NCBI GenBank assembly: GCA_024693135.1
Contig: JAILLN010000014.1
Location: forward strand, 42,900-106,899
Direction: 5' to 3'
DNA: 64,000 nt
Source: Lachnospiraceae bacterium
GTDB taxonomy: Bacteria; Bacillota; Clostridia; Lachnospirales; Lachnospiraceae
Positions 17,034 through 26,150 of this stretch are shown here, in pieces (the first letter of the stretch is position 1; the number at the start of each line of letters is the position of its first letter). The translations under genes and the position numbers were made by a program. Under the pieces are notes generated by a model that searched no databases, was not told where the DNA came from, and was given only the letters and a program-made list of their open reading frames with translations.

Positions 17034-17824
17034 GTTATCCCCCGCTCCAGCGAAGCCAAGGTGACCTCAGCCCAGGAATACTGCGACATATATTCCCCCC
17101 GGAAGACCTGCTCCGGGTCCTCTCTTTCCCCATTCAGATAACGGAAATAGTCGCAATCCACCTTGTCCTGCAGGATGGCGATCCCGCCCCTTAAGCGGAC
17201 CAGGCAGTCCTCCAGCCCGTATGTGGAAAGGGTGGAGATCAGGTCGGCCCGGATGTTTTTCAGATAGGAGGAATGCCCTCCTTCCTCCTCCTCATCCTCC
17301 CAGAGCACCGTGATGATCTCCTGATTCCTGCACAGCGCCCCCCTCCGGTCGATAAGATAAGCCAAAAGTTCCCTGGTCTTCTGGTATTTGAAATTCAGGG
17401 GCTTCCCATCCAAAAAGACCTCAAAATTGCCGAAGGTACGGATGAAAAGCCGGTGGCTCTCCTCCGTGACCGGATAGCGCAGACGATCCAGCTCCGTCCT
17501 CACCTTGTCTGCCGTCACCGGCTTCATGATATAGCCGCTGCAGTGAAGCCCCACGGCCTCCAGGGCATAATCCGAGTAGCCCGTGGTAAAGATGATGTTG
17601 AGGCGGGGATTGATCCCGGAGAGCTTCCTGGCCAGTTCGATCCCGCCTATGCCCTTCATCTCGATATCCAGGAATATGACATCCACCGGCTGCTCCTCCA
17701 CATGCTTCAGCGCCGAGTTCCCATTCCTGAAGCCGTGGAGCTCCGCATGCGGCTCCGCCTTCACGATGGCGCTCATGAGAGCCTCCAGTGCGATCTTCTC
17801 GTCATCAACTGCTATGATCCTCAT
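17030..17824 (-). CDS. Response regulator with SARP/OmpR-like DNA-binding domain
   Basis: A 264-aa regulator. The receiver domain (MRIIAVDDEK, FLDIEMKGIGG with Asp53, FTTGYSDYALEA, GYIMKPV) covers residues 1-120. Residues about 128-225 form a winged-helix of the transcriptional activator (SARP-like) kind: FGNFEVFLDGKPLNFKYQKT, LLAYLIDRRGALCRNQEI, SYLKNIRADLISTL, then LRGGIAIL. This combination is common in clostridia, where the domain is found behind LytT-like receivers. It is the first gene of the two-gene kinase operon that precedes the CIS operon. The start ATG has only a GGAAGG directly beside it, so a slightly different start is possible. Confidence 0.92.
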   Translation of the reverse strand: MRIIAVDDEKIALEALMSAIVKAEPHAELHGFRNGNSALKHVEEQPVDVIFLDIEMKGIGGIELARKLSGINPRLNIIFTTGYSDYALEAVGLHCSGYIMKPVTADKVRTELDRLRYPVTEESHRLFIRTFGNFEVFLDGKPLNFKYQKTRELLAYLIDRRGALCRNQEIITVLWEDEEEEGGHSSYLKNIRADLISTLSTYGLEDCLVRLRGGIAILQDKVDCDYFRYLNGEREDPEQVFRGEYMSQYSWAEVTLASLERGIT

Positions 17825-18027
17825 CCTTCCTCCGCCGCCTGCAGGATGCTTTCTGCGTCAATGCAGGCTCTGTGAATGGAAAATCCAATCATCATATTAT
17901 CATCCATCCTGCGTGTTTTCAAGCTTCCGCGCGGCTTACGGCCTCTCCCCTTAATTCTTTCGGAACCGTTATTTTGCGCTATATTCGCCGGATCCGGCCG
18001 CCTGCAGACAGGGCTGCGGCTTAACGC

Positions 18028-18068
18028 AAAAAGGATCCGCGGCCCTTTTTAAGCTGCGGATCCTTTTT
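18028..18068 (-). terminator. Terminator of the subtilase gene
   Basis: A perfect 13-bp stem AAAAAGGATCCGC / GCGGATCCTTTTT around a 15-base loop, starting 14 bp past the protease stop codon. The A-rich and T-rich flanks make it usable in both directions. It separates the protease from the response regulator gene downstream. Confidence 0.85.
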
Positions 18069-18081
18069 CTCCCCCAATATC

Positions 18082-21000
18082 CTACTGGGTAATATTCAGC
18101 GTCAGGTTCACTGCCTTCTTCCTGGCATTCCGGTCATTTGCCGTAAAGGTGAATTTCACCTTGCCGGTGGGCTTTCCCTTACTGGTAACAAATAGGTACC
18201 GGTATACGCCGGATGTGTTTTCTCCCTCGCCATTATCCAGGAATTTGATGGTCGCAAGCTTTGGATTGCTGGATTTCACCAAGGGCTCAGGTCCTCCCAC
18301 ATCGGCCTTGATATAAATATATCCTTTGATATAATCCATAGCACCGTATTTTACGGTATTATTCTGGATGGCCCTGTATTTATTCGGATCATCATTATAA
18401 TAGCCTGACTCGTCCTTATCATACTTCAGGTACTTCACCGGGTTTATTACCATATACTCCACATCCTGGAAGATCTCCGTGCCATCCTTGGTCTTTGCCC
18501 TGACCACCACTATATAGTAGAAATAAGGCAGTTTTTTGATCTTCGCATCGACCTTTACGACCCCGTTCTTTACCGTAATGTATTTATTGCTTTTTATGGT
18601 AGAGGTCACATCCGCCCCACCCGGTCCTGTCTGCTGGTCAAAGCCCCTTACCTCCACGATCCCCACATCCGTGGTCTCATTCCAGTTGACTGCGGTCACC
18701 CCCGGCTTCCCGTAGGCGCTGTTCAATACCGGCTTCAAGGTAGCCGAGCATCCAAATCCGATGTAATTCTGGCCATCCTTCTGGATCAGCTTCAGGTCAG
18801 AAGCAGGGATGATGACCTGCACCTTAAAGGATGCCGTTTTCCCGGATCCGTCCGAAAGCTTGCAGGTGATGGTGGCCGTCCCCTTCCGGTGTGCCGTCAC
18901 GAGGCCCGTATCGGGATCCACCTCTGCCACCTTCGGGCTGGAGCTCTTATAGGTAAAGCTCGTGGTCTTTCCGACTACCATCGGCTCCACCGTGATCTTA
19001 TTTTCGGAGATCGCATTCCCCGGGATGTCCACGTTATACAGCCGGACCGAGGTCACGGATCCGTTGGTCTTCTTTTTCACATTATAGACCTTGCTTCCCT
19101 CCTGGGTAAGCTCCTTTACATTAAGCCTCAGGCTGGTGGGCGCATCGATCACCTCCAGGGTCCTTCGGCAAAGCTCCGCACCATTCAGAGATGCCACCAG
19201 GGCAAAGGTACCAGAGGCCGCCTTTGTGACCTTGAGCTTCCCTCCGTTACCGGCAATGGAAACCCCGTTCGGATTTCCCTCGATGCTCCATGTGATCTGC
19301 GAGGGCTTATAAGAAGCAGGCAGGACCTTGAAGGGAGCCGTTTTTGTCTTTAGTGCGAAGCTCTTGCCCTTCACCACCTGGCCTGGCCCGGACAGCCTCG
19401 CCGGATTCTTCACGGTAGAGCCGATGCGGATCGTTGTGGTCGACATGCTGCTCACCTTGCCCTGGGCGTTGATCCGGATGGCCTTGATCTTGGTATCCTC
19501 TCCCGGCACCGCTCCCTGGGAGAGCAGATCTTTTACTGTCACCGTACGACCAGCCTCCGCAAAATATCCCTTGGTCACTGCGCCCTCCGAATAAGCCGGC
19601 TTGGATCCATCCAGCGTATAAGCATAGCCGATGGCTCCGGTATACTTTTTCTCGGGCTCGAAATAAATGGCGCTGTTATCCGACAGGGAGGTCAGGGTAT
19701 CTGAAGATACGGTGGAGGACAGCTTCACCACAGGCTTTGAATTTTTCAGATCCTCAAAGGATGCCAGCAGCGCGGAAGCGCTTATGATACCGGTTCCCCC
19801 TCCTGTCCCGTTCAGCTTTGTGACATATTTTTTATTCTTAAGCGCGTCCTTCACCTGAGCCGGAGTAGGAATATATCCGTTCTTTTCTTTATATGCATTC
19901 ATATACAGGGCGATGACGCCGGCGGCCACGGGAGCAGCCATGGAGGTGCCGTCTTTTACGTCATAACGATCCTTTTGGCCGGGGGCTTTTGCGGGATAAT
20001 CCGTATCCTTTTCGCAGTCATTTCCATTCCAGGTCGAAAGGATGTCTGAACCCGGCGCCGTGATGTCTGCCCAGGTACCGTAATCGGAAAAGTAAGAAAG
20101 CGATCCCGTGCTGTCGGAGGAGGACACGCCAATGACATATTCCTCATAGGCCGCCGGATAATTTTTCGTATTCGACCCATCATTTCCCAGGGCGCAGCAG
20201 ATCACGATCTCGCTGGTTTCGCATGCCTTCTTTACCGCTTCTTCGTAGGCCAGGCTATAAAGCGGGGATCCAAGGCTCATATTGATGATATCTGCCTTCC
20301 GGTCTTTCGGTCCGCTTCCCGCCACGGCATTGATTCCCCTGATGATATCCGCATCCTCTGCATCTAAGCCATCAAAGACCGGCACATTCAGGATCTGCGC
20401 CTCCGGGGCGATGCCCACGCCGCCCTTTGCATTATTGGCGCTGGCCGCGATGATCCCCGCCACATGCGTGCCGTGTCCGAAATAATCCTTGGCTCCTCCT
20501 GCTACAATATTCCACGAGGGCGTGGTCACCTTTCCCAATAGGTCTTCATGATCATCCTGGACACCACAATCCAGCACCGCTACGGTGATCCCTGCACCGC
20601 GGTTTACCGACCAGGCGGCATAAGTACCCACGGCTTCATGTACCCATTGATAAGCGCGCTTCCCATCCAGCATATAATCGGTCTTCAAGGCTGGATCATT
20701 ATAGGTTCCGGTCCAGGATTTCCAGCCTCCTCCATCTGCCGGTACGGCCTGGATCGAAGAGTTACCCTCCGGCTCTTCGAAGGTATGCCGGTAAAAATTG
20801 GCTTCCACAGGCGGCAGGCTCCTGCAGGTAAGGTTTGACCCCAGGGCTACAGCCTGGGCTACCGTGATCTTATCCGGATCGAGCTCAGCCACTGCTATGC
20901 CAAAGGAGAAAGAGGAAAGCTTTGCATTGTAGGCTTCCGCGATCTGCCTTGCTTCCTCCTCATTATCTGCCGGATATATCACCTCATTTTCCGCATAATC

Positions 21001-21432
21001 CACTCCGCTCTTGAGGAAGGCCATGTCCGAGACTACGCCGTGGCTTTGGATCTCCTCCTTGGCGCGCATCTGCGCAGCATCCACCCGGCCTCCCTCAGGC
21101 AGTCCCTTCAACCCATAGGGAAGGCTTACGCTGTAATCTGCCGAGGCAATGCCTGCAAGCTCTGAGCTCAAGGCCGCGGCACCCGCGTCATAAAGCCCTG
21201 CCGCAGATGCCTCCCCGGCCGCTTCTGTCACCGCTTCCATCGGATATTCCAAAGATGCCTCCGGCATTTGAGCAGCCACCTCCGATATGGCATCCGTTTC
21301 TGAAACGAGCTCGATCCCATCTTCTGCCGCAGATCCTTCTGCTTCCGCCGCAAAGGCCTGTCCCGCCTGCGGTACCGTCATGGCGGCCGCAAGCATCAAA
21401 GCCAGCAGCTTTTTTCTGGTTCCCTTTCTCAT
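18082..21432 (-). CDS. Secreted subtilisin-like serine protease (S8) with Ig-like tail
   Basis: A 1116-aa protein when started at the ATG 21432, which has AAGGAG nine bases upstream and opens a textbook signal peptide (MRKGTRKKLLALMLAAAMTV, cut near AFAAEA); an upstream in-frame ATG at 21555 lacks these. After a long propeptide, the catalytic triad is visible: Asp near 287 in VAVLDCGVQDDHED, His near 321 in FGHGTHVAGIIAA, Ser near 497 in GTSMAAPVAAG. About 560 further residues hold Ig-like modules, including a Big_2 domain (TSFTYKSSSPKVAEVDPDTG). No sortase motif or membrane anchor at the C-terminus. It has its own promoter and terminator. Likely an extracellular protease for protein scavenging or surface processing. 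Confidence 0.95.
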   Translation of the reverse strand: MRKGTRKKLLALMLAAAMTVPQAGQAFAAEAEGSAAEDGIELVSETDAISEVAAQMPEASLEYPMEAVTEAAGEASAAGLYDAGAAALSSELAGIASADYSVSLPYGLKGLPEGGRVDAAQMRAKEEIQSHGVVSDMAFLKSGVDYAENEVIYPADNEEEARQIAEAYNAKLSSFSFGIAVAELDPDKITVAQAVALGSNLTCRSLPPVEANFYRHTFEEPEGNSSIQAVPADGGGWKSWTGTYNDPALKTDYMLDGKRAYQWVHEAVGTYAAWSVNRGAGITVAVLDCGVQDDHEDLLGKVTTPSWNIVAGGAKDYFGHGTHVAGIIAASANNAKGGVGIAPEAQILNVPVFDGLDAEDADIIRGINAVAGSGPKDRKADIINMSLGSPLYSLAYEEAVKKACETSEIVICCALGNDGSNTKNYPAAYEEYVIGVSSSDSTGSLSYFSDYGTWADITAPGSDILSTWNGNDCEKDTDYPAKAPGQKDRYDVKDGTSMAAPVAAGVIALYMNAYKEKNGYIPTPAQVKDALKNKKYVTKLNGTGGGTGIISASALLASFEDLKNSKPVVKLSSTVSSDTLTSLSDNSAIYFEPEKKYTGAIGYAYTLDGSKPAYSEGAVTKGYFAEAGRTVTVKDLLSQGAVPGEDTKIKAIRINAQGKVSSMSTTTIRIGSTVKNPARLSGPGQVVKGKSFALKTKTAPFKVLPASYKPSQITWSIEGNPNGVSIAGNGGKLKVTKAASGTFALVASLNGAELCRRTLEVIDAPTSLRLNVKELTQEGSKVYNVKKKTNGSVTSVRLYNVDIPGNAISENKITVEPMVVGKTTSFTYKSSSPKVAEVDPDTGLVTAHRKGTATITCKLSDGSGKTASFKVQVIIPASDLKLIQKDGQNYIGFGCSATLKPVLNSAYGKPGVTAVNWNETTDVGIVEVRGFDQQTGPGGADVTSTIKSNKYITVKNGVVKVDAKIKKLPYFYYIVVVRAKTKDGTEIFQDVEYMVINPVKYLKYDKDESGYYNDDPNKYRAIQNNTVKYGAMDYIKGYIYIKADVGGPEPLVKSSNPKLATIKFLDNGEGENTSGVYRYLFVTSKGKPTGKVKFTFTANDRNARKKAVNLTLNITQ

Positions 21433-21588
21433 TTTCCGACTCCTTTCGTATTTCAGATATTTCTGTAAACTTAATAAACTCATGTTTATCTCTGACTTGC
21501 ACCGGTCGGATGCTGAAGCCGTAACCCGCCATCCTACGGCGGCTAACGGATTCATGCTCCTTATTTCTGATGATCATGGCGGATTTAT

Positions 21589-21616
21589 GTTTCCATAATA
21601 TCGTTTCCATAATATC
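21589..21616 (-). repeat. Perfect 14-bp tandem repeat at the transcription start of the protease gene
   Basis: GTTTCCATAATATC occurs twice head to tail (21589-21602 and 21603-21616) with no mismatch. On the sense strand it lies from about +1 to +28 of the predicted protease transcript, a position suited to a repressor operator. Confidence 0.75.
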
Positions 21617-21623
21617 AGATGCC

Positions 21624-21653
21624 ATTATACACTATATGTAGATCTGATTTCAA
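21624..21653 (-). promoter_or_regulatory. Sigma-A-type promoter of the subtilase gene
   Basis: On the minus strand TTGAAA (21653-21648) is 18 bp upstream of a perfect TATAAT (21629-21624). Transcription would start near 21617 and leave a leader of about 185 nt before the ATG at 21432. Confidence 0.7.
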
Positions 21654-21717
21654 TGCCTTATACAAAATTTTGTGCTAAAGGAAGCGATAGCCGTTACCAT
21701 TCCGCATCGGACGCATA

Positions 21718-21756
21718 ATAAAAAGCACCGAAACAGCATGCTGCTCCGGTGCCGAT
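21718..21756 (-). terminator. Terminator of the TetM-like/NYN gene
   Basis: Read on the minus strand, GCACCG pairs with CGGTGC around an inner CAGCATGCTG palindrome and is followed by TTTTTATTAT. It starts about 15 bp after the stop codon. Confidence 0.85.
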
Positions 21757-21768
21757 GGATGCTGCCGC

Positions 21769-24375
21769 CTACAGTCTGACGTCCTTCAGCTTTTCTTCCA
21801 TCGTATGAAACTGCTCCGGCTTTACCGCAGAGCGGATCTCATCGGCTTCTTGGGCAAGGCGTATGACCTCCTCCCGGAAATCCCTGGCGGATAAAAGCCT
21901 GGCGTTTGCTCCCCTGACGATGACCTGCTCCGTGCCGTCTGATGTGACCACCACCGGATCATAGCGTCCGGCATTTTCACGGACAAAATACTCGATATAG
22001 CTGTCTGCGGTATGGGCTTCCTCCGTATATACCACATCAATGTTCCGGCAGCTGTTGTACTCTGTCTTATGCCCAGCCACCCGGTAGGCATCAAATACCG
22101 CGATGACCTCCACTCCCGCCATCCCCTGGTAATTGCAGAGGATATCAAGAAGAGCGTCCCTGGCGCTGTCGATATTGAGTCTCGCAAGGGCAGACAGGTC
22201 TTCCCAGGCAAAGATCACATTGTAGCCGTCCACCAATATGCACTCCGGCTTCTGTTCCGGCTTCTTATGCCTTGCCGGCTTTGCCGTCTCCTCATATCGT
22301 CTTTTCTGCTTAGGACTCTTTCCGCTCCTCCGGTTGGCAAAATAGGTCTTTTCTAAGATCGCATCGATCTCATCGATGGAAAGGGCCTCCGGCAGGGCTT
22401 TGGCGGCTCTTGCTTTGGGCAGGGCGGATTCCGGCAGATTGGTTTCCGGTACGAGCACGGAGGGCAGGTGCATATGTTGCTTCACCTGATCCCAGGGGAT
22501 CACCACCCCGGCCCCGTGGGAGCAGAATACGGAATCCGCCGTATTTTTCAGATCCCTTTCCGGATCGTAATCCGCCGCTTCGATCACCTGCGCCGCATTG
22601 TGGCAGGGCCTGTATTCCGCAAAGCTTAAGGCGATCTGCCCCTCTCCCCGGGTATATTTCCGAAGCTCATCCGCATAGTTTACGCTTTCCGAAGCCGGAA
22701 CAAGACCCTTCAGCACGCCGATGCGTCCGTCATCCTCCTGCCCCGTAAACTCTGCCCCCATCCGGTCCAGATCGGTCATGGCCCTGCCCAGGGCATCCTT
22801 CGGCACCTGCAGCACAAAGTTCAGATAGGGCTCCAGCAGCACGCTTTCGGCCTGCATCAGCCCATTCCTTACGGCCCGGAATACCGCCTGCCGGAAGTCC
22901 CCGCTTTCCGTATGCTTCAAATGGGCTTTTCCGGAGGCCAGGGTCAGCTTCAGGTCGGTCACCGGCGCTCCGGTGAGCACTCCCCTGAAGGTCTTTTCTG
23001 CCAGGTGCCCCATGATCAGATTCTGCCAGTGGGGGGACAGGGTGTCCTTTTCGCAGGCATTCTCCAATATAATCCCGCTTCCCCGTTCTCCCGGGCTGAG
23101 GATCAGGTGCACCTCCGCATAATGCCTCAAGGGTTCAAAATGTCCCACTCCCTCCACGATATTATGGATGGTCTCCCGGTAAAGAATGCTCCCTTCCGAA
23201 AAGCGAAGCCGGATCCCGAACCGTTCGTAGAAGAGCTCCGACAGGATCTCGGTCTGGACCTGCCCCATGAGCCTTACGGTAAGTTCCTTCTTTTCTTCCT
23301 CCCAGGCTGCGCCCAGGGTGGGATCCTCTTCCTCAAGGCTTTTCAGGCGCTCCAATGTCCAGACCGCATCCTTCCCCTCCGGGATCAGGACACGGTAGGT
23401 CAGCACCGGGACCTGCACAGGCTCCAGCCTTTCCTCCTCGCAGCCCAGCACATCCCCGATTTTTGAAGCCGAAAGCCCGGTGACGGCAGCCACCGTCCCG
23501 GCCCGGATCTCCTGGACCTCCTCAAATCTGCTGCCGGAATAAAGCCGGATCTGGTCTATCTTTTCCCCATATTCCGGGATCAGCGTCCTTACGGCAAGGG
23601 ATCCTCCCGTCACCTTCAGGAAGGTCAGCTTCCTTGACCGGTCATCCCTAGCCACCTTAAAGACCTTTGCCCCAAACTCCGTCCCATAGGAGGGGACCGG
23701 CGCGAAGCATCGTATTCCTTCCATGAATCCGGCTATGCCCTCCATCCTAAGGGCTGATCCGAAATAGCAGGGAAAGAGCCTCCGGTCCCCGATCAGCATA
23801 GAGGCTTCTTCCTCCGATACCGCCCCCTCTCCGGCAAGAAAGCGCTCCATCAGCGAATCCTCGCACACAGCCAGCTCCTCCTGGATCTGCTCCGAATGGA
23901 AGTCCCCGGTAAAATCCACGAAATTACCGCCCAGCTCTGTGCGGATCTGCTTCAAAAGCCTCTCCTTATCCGTATCCGGCAGGTCCATCTTATTAAAGAA
24001 AACAAATACCGGGATCCGATACCGCTCCAAAAGCCTCCAAAGCGTCCTGGTATGGCTCTGCACCCCATCTGAGGCGCTGACGAGCAGCACGGCCGCATCG
24101 AGGATCCCCAGGACCCGCTCCGCCTCTGCCGTAAAGTCCACATGTCCCGGGGTATCCAAAAGGGTGATGGACAATCCCTCCGTGCGGATCAGGGCCTGCT
24201 TGGAAAAGATAGTGATCCCCCTGGCCTTTTCCAGGGCATAGGTATCCAAGAAAGCATCCCCGTGGTCTACCCGTCCTGCCTTCCGGATCTCTCCCGCCTC
24301 CTTCAGCATGGCCTCCGACAACGTCGTCTTCCCTGCATCCACATGTGCCAGGATCCCCAATGCCAGCCTTTTCAT
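21769..24375 (-). CDS. TetM/EF-G-like ribosome-protection GTPase fused to YacP/Rae1-type NYN nuclease domain
   Basis: An 868-aa protein. Residues 1-660 are a translational GTPase of the Tet(M)/Tet(W) type: P-loop AHVDAGKTT at 10-18, switch region GITIFSKQA, DTPGHVDF, NKMD, then EF-G-like domains II-V. Residues about 665-705 are a basic linker (KSPKQKRRYEE). Residues about 711-868 are a NYN_YacP domain with its acidic motifs intact: ILVDGYNVIF, VIAVFDAYR, TADSYIE, VVTSDGTEQ. Standard Tet proteins are about 640 aa and lack this tail. Rae1 (YacP) cuts mRNA in the ribosomal A site, so the fusion would bring a nuclease to the ribosome through an EF-G-like factor. Tetracycline resistance cannot be concluded. 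Start has GGAGGAGCTTGC upstream. Confidence 0.9.
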   Translation of the reverse strand: MKRLALGILAHVDAGKTTLSEAMLKEAGEIRKAGRVDHGDAFLDTYALEKARGITIFSKQALIRTEGLSITLLDTPGHVDFTAEAERVLGILDAAVLLVSASDGVQSHTRTLWRLLERYRIPVFVFFNKMDLPDTDKERLLKQIRTELGGNFVDFTGDFHSEQIQEELAVCEDSLMERFLAGEGAVSEEEASMLIGDRRLFPCYFGSALRMEGIAGFMEGIRCFAPVPSYGTEFGAKVFKVARDDRSRKLTFLKVTGGSLAVRTLIPEYGEKIDQIRLYSGSRFEEVQEIRAGTVAAVTGLSASKIGDVLGCEEERLEPVQVPVLTYRVLIPEGKDAVWTLERLKSLEEEDPTLGAAWEEEKKELTVRLMGQVQTEILSELFYERFGIRLRFSEGSILYRETIHNIVEGVGHFEPLRHYAEVHLILSPGERGSGIILENACEKDTLSPHWQNLIMGHLAEKTFRGVLTGAPVTDLKLTLASGKAHLKHTESGDFRQAVFRAVRNGLMQAESVLLEPYLNFVLQVPKDALGRAMTDLDRMGAEFTGQEDDGRIGVLKGLVPASESVNYADELRKYTRGEGQIALSFAEYRPCHNAAQVIEAADYDPERDLKNTADSVFCSHGAGVVIPWDQVKQHMHLPSVLVPETNLPESALPKARAAKALPEALSIDEIDAILEKTYFANRRSGKSPKQKRRYEETAKPARHKKPEQKPECILVDGYNVIFAWEDLSALARLNIDSARDALLDILCNYQGMAGVEVIAVFDAYRVAGHKTEYNSCRNIDVVYTEEAHTADSYIEYFVRENAGRYDPVVVTSDGTEQVIVRGANARLLSARDFREEVIRLAQEADEIRSAVKPEQFHTMEEKLKDVRL

Positions 24376-24440
24376 GCAAGCTCCTCCTTTGTCATCCCGC
24401 CCACCTTTTCCCCGCTTTTTTCCATGCCGTATGTTCCTTC

Positions 24441-24474
24441 AAAAAAGAACCCGGCGTAAACCGGGTTCTTTTCT
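24441..24474 (-). terminator. Terminator of rny
   Basis: Stem AAGAACCCGG / CCGGGTTCTT with a six-base loop, followed on the minus strand by six T. It begins about ten bases after the rny stop codon and lies before the TetM-like gene. Confidence 0.88.
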
Positions 24475-24480
24475 TCTTCC

Positions 24481-26040
24481 TTATGATTTCGCGTACTCTG
24501 TTACTCTGGTCTCCCGGATCATGCTGACCTTGACCTGTCCGGGATATTGCTGCATTTCGGATTCGATCCGCTTTGCGATATCCCTGGCCATAAGCACCAT
24601 GTCCGAATCGGAGACCTGCTCCGGAACAACGATGACCCGGATCTCTCTGCCTGCCTGAATAGCAAAAGATTTTTCCACTCCCTTGAAGGAGTCTGCGATA
24701 TCTTCTAATTGTCTTAGCCGGTTGGTGTAATTGTCCAGCGTCTCCCTGCGGGCGCCCGGCCTTGCGGCTGAGATCGTATCCGCCGCCTGCACCAGGCAGG
24801 CAATGAGGGACGTGGGCTCTACGTCGCCATGGTGAGATTCCACGGCATTGACTACGATAGGGTTTTCCTTGTACTTCCGGCACAGGTCGGTACCCAGCTG
24901 GATGTGGGAGCCCTCCATTTCGTGGTCTACGGCCTTTCCGATGTCATGAAGCAGGCCGGCGCGCTTTGCCAGGCGCACGTCCACTCCCCCGATCTCTGAG
25001 GCCAGAAGGCCGGTCAGCTGTGCTACCTCGATGGAATGCTTCAACGCATTCTGCCCGTAACTGGTACGGAACTTCATCTTGCCCAAAAGCCGGATCAGCT
25101 CGGAATGGATGCCGTTCACGCCTACCTCCAGGGCAGCCGCTTCTCCCTCTTCCCGGATTTGGGCTTCCACCTCGCGCTGGGCTTTCTCCACCGTCTCTTC
25201 GATCCTGGCCGGATGGATACGCCCGTCTACGATCAGCTTTTCCAGGGCGATCCTCGCCACTTCCCTGCGGATGGGATCGAACCCGGAGAGGATCACAGCC
25301 TCCGGAGTATCATCGATGATCAGGTCCACGCCGGTGAGTGTTTCGATCGTCCGGATGTTTCTCCCCTCACGTCCGATGATCCTGCCCTTCATCTCATCAT
25401 TGGGCAGCTGCACCACAGATATGGTAGCTTCCGATACCTGGTCTGCGGCGCATCTCTGGATCGCGTTTACCACATACTCCTTTGCCTTTTTGTCCGCTTC
25501 TTCCTTGGCCCGTGTCTCATATTCCTTGATCATCAGAGCGGACTCGTGTTTTACATCGTCCTCAACAATTTTTAAAAGATACTCTTTTGCCTGTTCAGAG
25601 GTAAGCCCCGAGATCCTCTCGAGTTCCTGTACGCGCTCGGCATTGAGCTTTTCAATCAGACTCTTCTCTTTACTCAGCTCTTCTTCCTTTGCCGTGCAGC
25701 TGGCTTCGCGCCTCTCGATCGCCTCCGCCTTTTTGTCGACAGATTCCTCTTTCTGCTGTACTCTCCGTTCCAGCCTCTGAATCTCCGCGCGCCTCTCCTT
25801 GGTCTCCTTTTCCAGCTCATTCTGCTTTCGGATGGACTCTTCCTTTACCTCGAGGAGCCCCTCGCGCTTCTTTTCTTCCGCTTCTTTGAGTGCATCATCA
25901 ATGATCTGCCTGGCTTTTTCTTCCGCACTGCCGATCTTCTCTTCGTAGACCTGCTTCTGGTGCTTTACGCCAAAGACATAAGCAATGATCGCCGCCGCAA
26001 CCAGTACTACTGCACAGACAATGACTGCTGCTACTGACAT
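24481..26040 (-). CDS. rny: Ribonuclease Y
   Basis: A 519-aa membrane-tethered endoribonuclease that starts mRNA decay in Bacillota. The N-terminus ([22 protein letters not shown]) is the single membrane helix. Residues 30-190 are a charged coiled coil. The KH domain shows [20 protein letters not shown], and the HD domain has [15 protein letters not shown] as its metal-binding motif. Length and domain order are the standard for the family, with no sign of damage. It has its own promoter inside the end of recX and a strong terminator, so it is a single-gene unit. Note that another predicted ribosome-linked nuclease, the NYN fusion, lies just downstream. Confidence 0.98.
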   Translation of the reverse strand: MSVAAVIVCAVVLVAAAIIAYVFGVKHQKQVYEEKIGSAEEKARQIIDDALKEAEEKKREGLLEVKEESIRKQNELEKETKERRAEIQRLERRVQQKEESVDKKAEAIERREASCTAKEEELSKEKSLIEKLNAERVQELERISGLTSEQAKEYLLKIVEDDVKHESALMIKEYETRAKEEADKKAKEYVVNAIQRCAADQVSEATISVVQLPNDEMKGRIIGREGRNIRTIETLTGVDLIIDDTPEAVILSGFDPIRREVARIALEKLIVDGRIHPARIEETVEKAQREVEAQIREEGEAAALEVGVNGIHSELIRLLGKMKFRTSYGQNALKHSIEVAQLTGLLASEIGGVDVRLAKRAGLLHDIGKAVDHEMEGSHIQLGTDLCRKYKENPIVVNAVESHHGDVEPTSLIACLVQAADTISAARPGARRETLDNYTNRLRQLEDIADSFKGVEKSFAIQAGREIRVIVVPEQVSDSDMVLMARDIAKRIESEMQQYPGQVKVSMIRETRVTEYAKS

Positions 26041-26121
26041 GTACAGGAGTACCTCCTAATGAAATTTATCGCATCCCGCCGGGAAGCAGGCATAGTCCCC
26101 CCTTAAGGCTGCAACTACAAT

Positions 26122-26150
26122 ATAGTAAACTGGATTTCAAATTATGTCAA
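26122..26150 (-). promoter_or_regulatory. Promoter of rny
   Basis: On the minus strand TTGACA (26150-26145) is 17 bp from TACTAT (26127-26122). The -35 box lies within the last codons of recX. Predicted start near 26115, giving a 75-nt leader before rny. Confidence 0.7.

Noticed and set aside
1..17824. Prophage tail region
   Set aside because: DUF4255 and DUF4280 proteins, the operon's own kinase-regulator pair and the membrane proteins fit a CIS. No capsid, terminase, integrase or lysis gene is visible, although the left part of the locus is outside the window.
21433..21556. c-di-GMP-I riboswitch in the protease leader
   Set aside because: GTAGGATGGCGGGTTAC resembles one half of that motif, but the 5' half with its tetraloop and the conserved GACGCAAAGCC stretch is absent.
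21769..24375. Calling the TetM-like gene a tetracycline resistance determinant
   Set aside because: Similarity to Tet(M) does not show resistance, and the NYN fusion and chromosomal housekeeping context argue for another role.
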